Below are positions 6,098 to 10,869 of a stretch of DNA of 10,869 nt, piece after piece. The translations under genes and the position numbers were made by a program. Every line of letters begins with the position of its first letter. Positions within the stretch are counted from its first letter, which is position 1. Below the pieces are notes generated by a model. It saw only the letters and a list, made by a program, of their open reading frames with translations. It made no database searches and had not been told where the DNA came from. The DNA comes from CAMNAO01 sp045605145 (lineage in GTDB: Bacteria; Bacillota; Clostridia; Oscillospirales; Oscillospiraceae): positions 1 through 10,869 of the forward strand of contig JAZUPH010000097.1 in assembly GCA_045605145.1 (NCBI GenBank), read 5' to 3'.

Positions 6098-7078
6098 TTA
6101 GACCTCCTTGTCGAACTTGTGGCAGCGGACAAAATGTCCGGCACTGATCTCGATGTTCTCGGGCTTGACTTCCGAGCACTTGTCCGTTGCATCGGGGCAG
6201 CGGGGTGCAAAGGGGCAGCCGGTGATAACTACTGAGGGATCGGGGGGCATGCCCTCGATGGGGGACAGCCTGTCCACGTTCTTGGAAAGGTCGGGCAATG
6301 CACCGAACAGACCCACGGTGTAGGGATGAGAAGCGTAGTCAAACAGGTCCACCTTGGAACCCATCTCCACCACCTCGCCGCCGTAGACAACTGCAACTGC
6401 GTCGCAGGTGCCTGCAACAACGCCCAGGTCGTGGGTGATAAGGATCATGGAGGTGCCGCGCTCCTGCTTCAGGTTTTTGATCAGGTCGAGGACCTGCGCC
6501 TGGATGGTAACGTCAAGAGCGGTGGTGGGCTCGTCAGCGATCAGCAGATCGGGGTTGCAGGCCAGTGCGATTGCGATGACAACGCGCTGCTTCATGCCGC
6601 CGGAGAACTGGTGGGGATACTCGAAAGCTCTGTCTTCGGAAATGCCGACGGTCTCGAGCATATTGATAGCGGACTTGATGGCGGCTGATTTGCTGATGTG
6701 CTGATGGATTGCGATACCTTCTGCGATCTGGTCAACAACGGTCTTAACCGGGTTGAGGGCGGTCATGGGATCCTGGAAGATCATGGAAATGCTGCCGCCG
6801 CGCAGAGTGCGCATCTCTTCTTCGGGGAGGGCAAGGATATCCTTGTCGTTGTACCACACTTCACCGGTAACACTGCGGGTGGCGTGGTCGGGCAGGATTC
6901 TCAGTATGGCCTTGGCGATACTGGTTTTGCCTGCGCCGGTCTCGCCCACGAGACCGAGGGTGCTGCCGCGCTCCATCTCAAAGGATACGCCGTTTACTGC
7001 GTAGATGGGGGCGCCGCCGGAGGTGTACTGTACATTCAGATCCTTGACAACAAGTACTTTGTTATTCATTTCTGTCAT
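6098..7078 (-). CDS. dppD: Peptide-family ABC transporter ATPase, first subunit (DppD/OppD type)
   Basis: The 326-residue ATPase pairs with the F-type subunit to drive the importer. Walker A is GETGAGKT (45-52), the Q-loop is Gln102, the signature is FSGGMKQR (158-165), Walker B is LLIADEP (Asp182, Glu183), and the H-loop is His216. FSGGMKQR with DEPTTALDVTIQAQ is characteristic of the DppD/OppD branch of the peptide/nickel family. The C-terminal domain contains HPYT (251-254) and four cysteines at 288, 294, 301 and 319. That spacing (x5, x6, x17) nearly repeats the partner's and suggests a possible iron-sulphur site. GGGAGGGG lies upstream of the ATG. The gene starts 16 bases after the C permease and its stop is one base from the F start, implying translational coupling. 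Confidence 0.94.
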   Translation of the reverse strand: MTEMNNKVLVVKDLNVQYTSGGAPIYAVNGVSFEMERGSTLGLVGETGAGKTSIAKAILRILPDHATRSVTGEVWYNDKDILALPEEEMRTLRGGSISMIFQDPMTALNPVKTVVDQIAEGIAIHQHISKSAAIKSAINMLETVGISEDRAFEYPHQFSGGMKQRVVIAIALACNPDLLIADEPTTALDVTIQAQVLDLIKNLKQERGTSMILITHDLGVVAGTCDAVAVVYGGEVVEMGSKVDLFDYASHPYTVGLFGALPDLSKNVDRLSPIEGMPPDPSVVITGCPFAPRCPDATDKCSEVKPENIEISAGHFVRCHKFDKEV

Positions 7079-7094
7079 TGTATTTCCCCTCCCA

Positions 7095-7997
7095 TCAGTC
7101 TCTCAGTTTCGGGTCGAGAGCATCGCGGACAGCGTCGCCGACCATGTTGAAGCTAAGAACGGTAACCATAATGAAAATGCCGGGAATGAGAACCATGTGA
7201 GGATAGTCTCTAATGTATGCGCGTGCGCCGGACAGCATGGAGCCCCATTCAGGAGTGGGCGGCTGAACGCCGAAGCCCAGGAAGCTGAGGGAGGACGCTG
7301 CCAGACCGGCATTGGCGATACCCATGGCGATCTGCACGATCAGGGGAGAAATGGCGTTGGGCACAACGTGACGCGCCATAACTCTCAGAGTGGTGCAGTT
7401 GATGGAGGTCGCAGCCTCAATGTACTCAGAGTTGCGTACGGTGAGGATGTTGGCACGCATCATTCTGGCGTAGTTGGCAATGCCGGAAATACCCATTGCC
7501 AGTATGATCTTTCCGAATCCGGGACCAAGTACTGCGGAAATGGCAATCGCCAGCAGTATGTTGGGGAAGGACTGGAAGACATCCAGAAAACGCATCAGCA
7601 GGTTGTCTACAACGCCGCCGAAATAACCGGCGACCGCGCCGACGATGATGCCCAGAACACAGCTTACCGCGGTGGACAGTACGCCGATGCTCATGGTGAA
7701 CTTGGCTCCGTAAAGAATACGGGAGAGAATATCACGGCCGATCTCGTCACAGCCCAGCAGATGGTCAAAGCTGGGGGTTGCGTAACGGTCTCTCATGTTG
7801 ATCTCTTTGTAGCCGTAGCGGCAGATCAGGGGGGAGATCAGAGAGAGGATAAGCAGCGTCACAACGATGACAAGGCCAATCATTGCGCCGGGATTCTTGC
7901 GGATTCTCTGCCAGATGTAGGGAAGTGAACCGGGCTTATAGCTGGCGGTCTTCTTTTCGGCAGCAGGGATATTTTCTTTATTGATTTTAACAGCCAT
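7095..7997 (-). CDS. dppC: Peptide-family ABC transporter permease, DppC/OppC type
   Basis: The 300-residue inner-membrane permease forms the translocation path with the B subunit. It starts with a short cytoplasmic tail and a PYIWQRIRKNPGAMIGL segment leading into the first helix (about 37-57), typical of the OppC N-terminal domain. LGCDEIGRDILSR (81-93) is the family's LGTDxxGRD motif with Cys in place of Thr. The coupling loop is EYIEAATSINCTTLRVMARHV around 191-211, which contacts the ATPases. The C-terminal SLSFLGFGVQPPTPEWG (236-252) is a strong family mark. The start was placed at MAVKINKEN, with AAGGAGGGG upstream; an upstream in-frame ATG would overlap the B gene in a different frame. 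It follows the B gene by 19 bases. Confidence 0.94.
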   Translation of the reverse strand: MAVKINKENIPAAEKKTASYKPGSLPYIWQRIRKNPGAMIGLVIVVTLLILSLISPLICRYGYKEINMRDRYATPSFDHLLGCDEIGRDILSRILYGAKFTMSIGVLSTAVSCVLGIIVGAVAGYFGGVVDNLLMRFLDVFQSFPNILLAIAISAVLGPGFGKIILAMGISGIANYARMMRANILTVRNSEYIEAATSINCTTLRVMARHVVPNAISPLIVQIAMGIANAGLAASSLSFLGFGVQPPTPEWGSMLSGARAYIRDYPHMVLIPGIFIMVTVLSFNMVGDAVRDALDPKLRD

Positions 7998-8016
7998 TAT
8001 ATGTACCCCTCCTTGC

Positions 8017-8976
8017 TCAACCGGCAGCCTTGCTGGTCTTCTTCTTGCTGCTGACATACTGCGCCTTGATTCTGGGATCGACGAAGGCGTAGATAATGTC
8101 GGTAACAAGCATCATCAGCGAGAATGTGAAAGCAATGTAAACTATTGAACCCTGAACGCAGTTATAGTCACGGCTGTTGATGCCGGTGATCATATAAGAG
8201 CCGATGCCGGGAATGGAGAAAATAGTCTCGATAATCGTGGTACCGCCGAGCATGTGGCCGAAACGGCCGCCGCATACGGTGATGATGGGGATAAGCGCGT
8301 TGGGAAGAGCGTGTCCGTAAATGACCTTGCGCTCGGAAAGACCCTTGCTTCGTGCGGTGACAACATAGTCGGCACGAATAACCTCAAGCATGGAGGATCT
8401 GGTCTGTCTTGCGATACCGGCAAGGCTTCCGATACAGTTGGACAGAACGGGAAGCACGAAATACTTCCAGTTGCCCACGCCGTTGGAGGGGAGCCAGCCC
8501 AGCTTGAGCGAGAACAGGATGACCAGCATCAGTGCCAGCCAGAAGCCGGGCATCGAGCTGCCGAACAGGGTGACCACAAGCAGAATGCGGTCAAGAGGTT
8601 TGTTGGCATTAACGGCACAGAGAATACCGATGGGCACACCAATAATAACGGAGACCGCCACGCACAGAAGCGCCAGAGTCAGAGTGTAGGGGAAGCGGGC
8701 CATAAGCTCGTCACCCACGTTGGTGCCGTAGAGGTATGAGGTGCCGAAGTCCAGATGTACGATTCCCTTAAGGTAGTTCCACAGACGCACGATGAACGGA
8801 TCGTTCAGTCCGTATTGCTCACGCACGGCCTCAATCTGGGCCTCGGTGGCGTGGTCGCCCAGCGCGATCTGCACCGGGTCACCGGGAACGAAGTACATCA
8901 GGACAAAAATCAGGATGGCAACGACCAGCAGAATGGGGATCATCTGCAGCAGTCGTTTTCCGATATATTTTAACAT
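8017..8976 (-). CDS. dppB: Peptide-family ABC transporter permease, DppB/OppB type
   Basis: The 319-residue membrane protein has the layout of OppB/DppB permeases. An N-terminal helix (about 11-30) ends in FVPGDP (29-34). An external domain with EAQIEAVREQYGLNDP (45-60) and FGTS (77-80) follows, then five further helices. The coupling loop is around 202-228, containing DYVVTARSKGLSERKV and HALPNALIP. The C-terminal FVDPRIK (298-304) is also typical. The cytoplasmic end is lysine-rich. The start has AGGAG six bases upstream. It is the first permease gene after the binding protein, separated from it by 93 bases that hold a hairpin (9003-9032). Confidence 0.94.
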   Translation of the reverse strand: MLKYIGKRLLQMIPILLVVAILIFVLMYFVPGDPVQIALGDHATEAQIEAVREQYGLNDPFIVRLWNYLKGIVHLDFGTSYLYGTNVGDELMARFPYTLTLALLCVAVSVIIGVPIGILCAVNANKPLDRILLVVTLFGSSMPGFWLALMLVILFSLKLGWLPSNGVGNWKYFVLPVLSNCIGSLAGIARQTRSSMLEVIRADYVVTARSKGLSERKVIYGHALPNALIPIITVCGGRFGHMLGGTTIIETIFSIPGIGSYMITGINSRDYNCVQGSIVYIAFTFSLMMLVTDIIYAFVDPRIKAQYVSSKKKTSKAAG

Positions 8977-9002
8977 CCTTATCTCCTATTTCTAAATTCC
9001 AT

Positions 9003-9032
9003 GTTCCGGCGCCGGAAACCCGACGCCGGAAC
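9003..9032 (-). other. GC-rich hairpin between the binding protein and permease genes
   Basis: Arms GTTCCGGCG (9003-9011) and CGCCGGAAC (9024-9032) give a perfect nine-pair stem with a 12-base loop. The left arm also belongs to a 14-base perfect palindrome (9004-9017), so two mutually exclusive foldings are possible. No T-tract follows in the minus direction. Such hairpins after the binding-protein gene commonly act as partial terminators or protect the upstream mRNA 3' end, giving more binding protein than permease. That role is inferred. Confidence 0.65.
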
Positions 9033-9069
9033 AAATTGCTGTGATACTGATTAACTTATCGGGAAATAA

Positions 9070-10788
9070 TTAGTCGGCGACACCAACATAGTCGTCAGCA
9101 AAGACGTAGGCGTTGACGCGGGGGTTGAAGCAGTTGGAGGGAGTCAGCTGCAGGATGCCATCCTGGCCAACGGTGAACTTGAAGGAAACGGTGGTGGCCT
9201 TCATGTAAGCCTGATCCTTCAGATAGTAGTGGAACTCGTCGGTGGCTGCGGGATCGTTGTTCTCGAAGCAGGCCTTCAGCAGCTCGACCAGCTTGTCATC
9301 GTGAGTGAACTGCCAGGAGCCGTTGGAGTAGCCGGCGGGGTTGAACAGGTCGTTCCAGCCCTGGGTGATGTGGCCGGTGCACTGCTTGGAGTCGGTGATG
9401 ATGTCCCACTGAGTGGAGTCGAACTTGTACTGGTTGAACAGAGCCTGGTCAACGCACAGCAGGTCGATGGTGATGCCGATCTGCTCGAAAGCATTGATGT
9501 AAACAGCGTTGGTGGCGTCTGCGGTGGAGCCGGTACGGCACAGGAAGCGCAGGGTGACGCCATCGGGATAGTTGGACTGAGCCATGTACTCCTTGGCCTT
9601 CTCCAGGTCATACTCGAAGTATTCTTCATCTTCCCAAGCTGCGTTGTAGCCGCCCATAGCATCGGAACCTGCGGTCTTGCAGACTGCGCTGGTGGTCAGG
9701 TCGCCGCCGCCGGCGTAGATCAGGTCTTCGCAGTTGATAGCGTGCAGGATGGCCTTGCGCAGGTTGATGTCGGTGGCCAGGACAGACTGAGACTCGTCCA
9801 TATTCAGGCCTACGACGCCGAACATGTTGCCGCCGTTGACGAGAACATTCCAGCCCTCCAGAGGAGCACCGTCAACATAGAAGCGCTGCAGCTCGGAAGC
9901 GGTGATCTGGGTAGCGTCGATCTCTTTGTTCTCAAGAGCGATGGATCTCATAGCGCCCTCGGTGATGACGGGGAGGTAGATGGTCTTGGCATTCTGCTTT
10001 GCACCAAGGCTCTCCACATCGGAGGGGAACCAATAATCCTCAACAGCCTCGAGAGTCAGCTTGGAGCCGGCAACGTACTCAACGACCTTGTAAGCGCCGG
10101 TGGTTGCGGGATCAAACTGCTTCTCGTCATCGCCGGCACCCTCATACCAAGCCTGGCTGATGTTGGTGTGACGATAGAAGGACAGGAGGCCCTCGATGGA
10201 GCCGTTGCCGGCAGCGGTCAGGACCATCTGCAGGTGGGTGTCATCAACCTTGGTCAGGGACTTCATGTCGGTGGAGATGGTGGTGATCTCACCGATCTGA
10301 GCCATCTGGTCATAGCTGAAGATGATGTCGTCGGCCTTGATGGGGTTGCCCTTGCTGTCAACGATGTTGTCATACAGCTCGATGTCGAAGGTGACATCGT
10401 CAACCTTGGTCACGCTCTTGGCGAGCCAGGGCTGCAGCTCTTCCAGGGATGCGCCGTACTTGGGAGCGCACATCAGGGAAGCGTACATAACCTGGCAGAT
10501 CCAGTCGCGGGCGCCGGATGCGCCGCCGAAGGGGCCGATGTCGAAGGATGCGCCGGTAAGAGCGGCGGTGAGAGTCTTCACCTGAGCGCTGGCCTGAACG
10601 CCTTCGATAACGCCGGTGCTCTCCTGAATCTTTTCGCCGTCGGGGGTGGAAGTGCTGCTGCCGGTGCTGCCGGTGCTGCCGGTGGTTTCGCCGTCACCGC
10701 CGCATGCTGCCAGAGCGAACATGGAGGCCAGACCAGCGCCGCCAATGCCGGCGACCTTGAGGAAATCTCTTCTGCTGAGTTTAGTCAT
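9070..10788 (-). CDS. Tat-exported lipoprotein, extracellular solute-binding protein family 5
   Basis: The 572-residue protein is the substrate receptor of the adjacent importer. The N-terminus has a twin-arginine motif, SRRDFLK (5-11), a hydrophobic stretch, and a lipobox ending LAAC (Cys29), so it is probably exported folded and anchored by lipid on the outer face of the membrane. A Gly/Ser/Thr linker follows (about 33-48). Then come features of the peptide/nickel-binding family: LQPWLAKS, DDIIFSYDQM, PATTGAYKVVEYVAGSKLTLE, and a C-terminal domain with GWNDLFNPAGYSNGSW. Length is in the usual range for the family. The start was set at MTKLSRRD; an ATG 15 codons upstream would put an unlikely extension before the signal, and GAGAGGG lies nine bases before the chosen ATG. 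First gene of the operon. The ligand may be a peptide but family members also bind other small molecules. Confidence 0.93.
   Translation of the reverse strand: MTKLSRRDFLKVAGIGGAGLASMFALAACGGDGETTGSTGSTGSSTSTPDGEKIQESTGVIEGVQASAQVKTLTAALTGASFDIGPFGGASGARDWICQVMYASLMCAPKYGASLEELQPWLAKSVTKVDDVTFDIELYDNIVDSKGNPIKADDIIFSYDQMAQIGEITTISTDMKSLTKVDDTHLQMVLTAAGNGSIEGLLSFYRHTNISQAWYEGAGDDEKQFDPATTGAYKVVEYVAGSKLTLEAVEDYWFPSDVESLGAKQNAKTIYLPVITEGAMRSIALENKEIDATQITASELQRFYVDGAPLEGWNVLVNGGNMFGVVGLNMDESQSVLATDINLRKAILHAINCEDLIYAGGGDLTTSAVCKTAGSDAMGGYNAAWEDEEYFEYDLEKAKEYMAQSNYPDGVTLRFLCRTGSTADATNAVYINAFEQIGITIDLLCVDQALFNQYKFDSTQWDIITDSKQCTGHITQGWNDLFNPAGYSNGSWQFTHDDKLVELLKACFENNDPAATDEFHYYLKDQAYMKATTVSFKFTVGQDGILQLTPSNCFNPRVNAYVFADDYVGVAD
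10652..10684. repeat. Short 9-base tandem repeat encoding the lipoprotein linker
   Basis: The unit CCGGTGCTG occurs twice exactly (10661-10678), with a partial third copy to 10684 and a degenerate copy before it (10652-10660). On the coding strand it gives the Gly-Ser-Thr repeats just after the lipidated cysteine, a flexible tether. Slippage could change the tether length by three residues at a time without a frameshift. Confidence 0.6.
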
Positions 10789-10817
10789 AGTGTAATACCC
10801 TCTCATAATAATATTTA

Positions 10818-10830
10818 ACCGCTGTGCGGT
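10818..10830. promoter_or_regulatory. Small palindrome in the leader of the importer operon
   Basis: ACCGC-TGT-GCGGT is a perfect five-base inverted repeat, 29 bases before the start of the binding-protein gene. It sits beside an AT-rich stretch (10801-10817). It may be an operator half-site pair or a minor leader hairpin. No convincing -35/-10 pair was found in the 81 bases before the window edge, so the promoter may lie outside. Confidence 0.25.
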
Positions 10831-10869
10831 CATTTATGTAGTGATTGCCGACTGACGCGGCCGTGTGCA

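Noticed and set aside
5095..6147. A 350-codon plus-strand frame starting inside the importer terminator
   Set aside because: Its start overlaps the hairpin at 5077-5117, and its translation is an antisense reading of the F-type ATPase.
9003..9032. A full intrinsic terminator splitting the binding-protein gene from the permeases
   Set aside because: No T-tract follows the stem in the transcribed direction, and the downstream gene has no obvious promoter of its own.
9229..10818. A 529-codon plus-strand frame opposite the solute-binding protein
   Set aside because: It is a mirror frame caused by the strong third-position bias of the highly expressed-looking binding-protein gene. No ribosome binding site or domain was seen.

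Overview
The window looks like chromosomal DNA from an anaerobic, gut-type Clostridia relative (Oscillospiraceae-like). This is a tentative reading. It rests on moderate-to-high GC, AGGAGG-type ribosome binding sites before nearly every gene, hairpin-plus-U-tract terminators, and the style of the proteins. The twin-arginine lipoprotein signal on the solute-binding protein would also fit some Actinobacteria such as Eggerthellales. No rRNA, tRNA, CRISPR, insertion sequence or phage gene was seen, and no stretch above 300 bases lacks a gene.

Layout. The left edge holds the 3' end of one plus-strand gene, a neutral-ceramidase-like amidase homologue (2-694). Every other gene is on the minus strand, so the window is best read from right to left. 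First comes a five-gene peptide/nickel-family ABC importer (10788 down to 5128): Tat-exported lipoprotein binding protein, permeases B and C, ATPases D and F. It ends in a strong intrinsic terminator (5077-5117). Next is a single metallo-beta-lactamase-fold gene (4980-3949) with its own candidate promoter and its own terminator (3900-3938). Last is a likely three-gene unit: a four-helix membrane protein of unknown function (3844-3200), a second metallo-beta-lactamase-fold gene (3142-2093) that is a paralogue of the first, and a serine alpha/beta hydrolase (2039-783). A perfect hairpin (726-755) closes that unit and the convergent amidase gene.

How the genes may work together (inference). The importer would bring in a small peptide-like or other amphipathic compound, and the cluster of hydrolases (two metallo-hydrolases, one serine hydrolase, one amidase-like protein) would process it. 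No substrate can be named from the sequence. The most notable detail is in the second metallo-hydrolase. Its hallmark metal motif reads HLGPDH where its neighbour has canonical HDHFDH, so one zinc-ligand histidine is replaced by glycine while the remaining ligands are kept.

Start codons of several genes were set at the ATG with a good Shine-Dalgarno sequence rather than at the first in-frame start.
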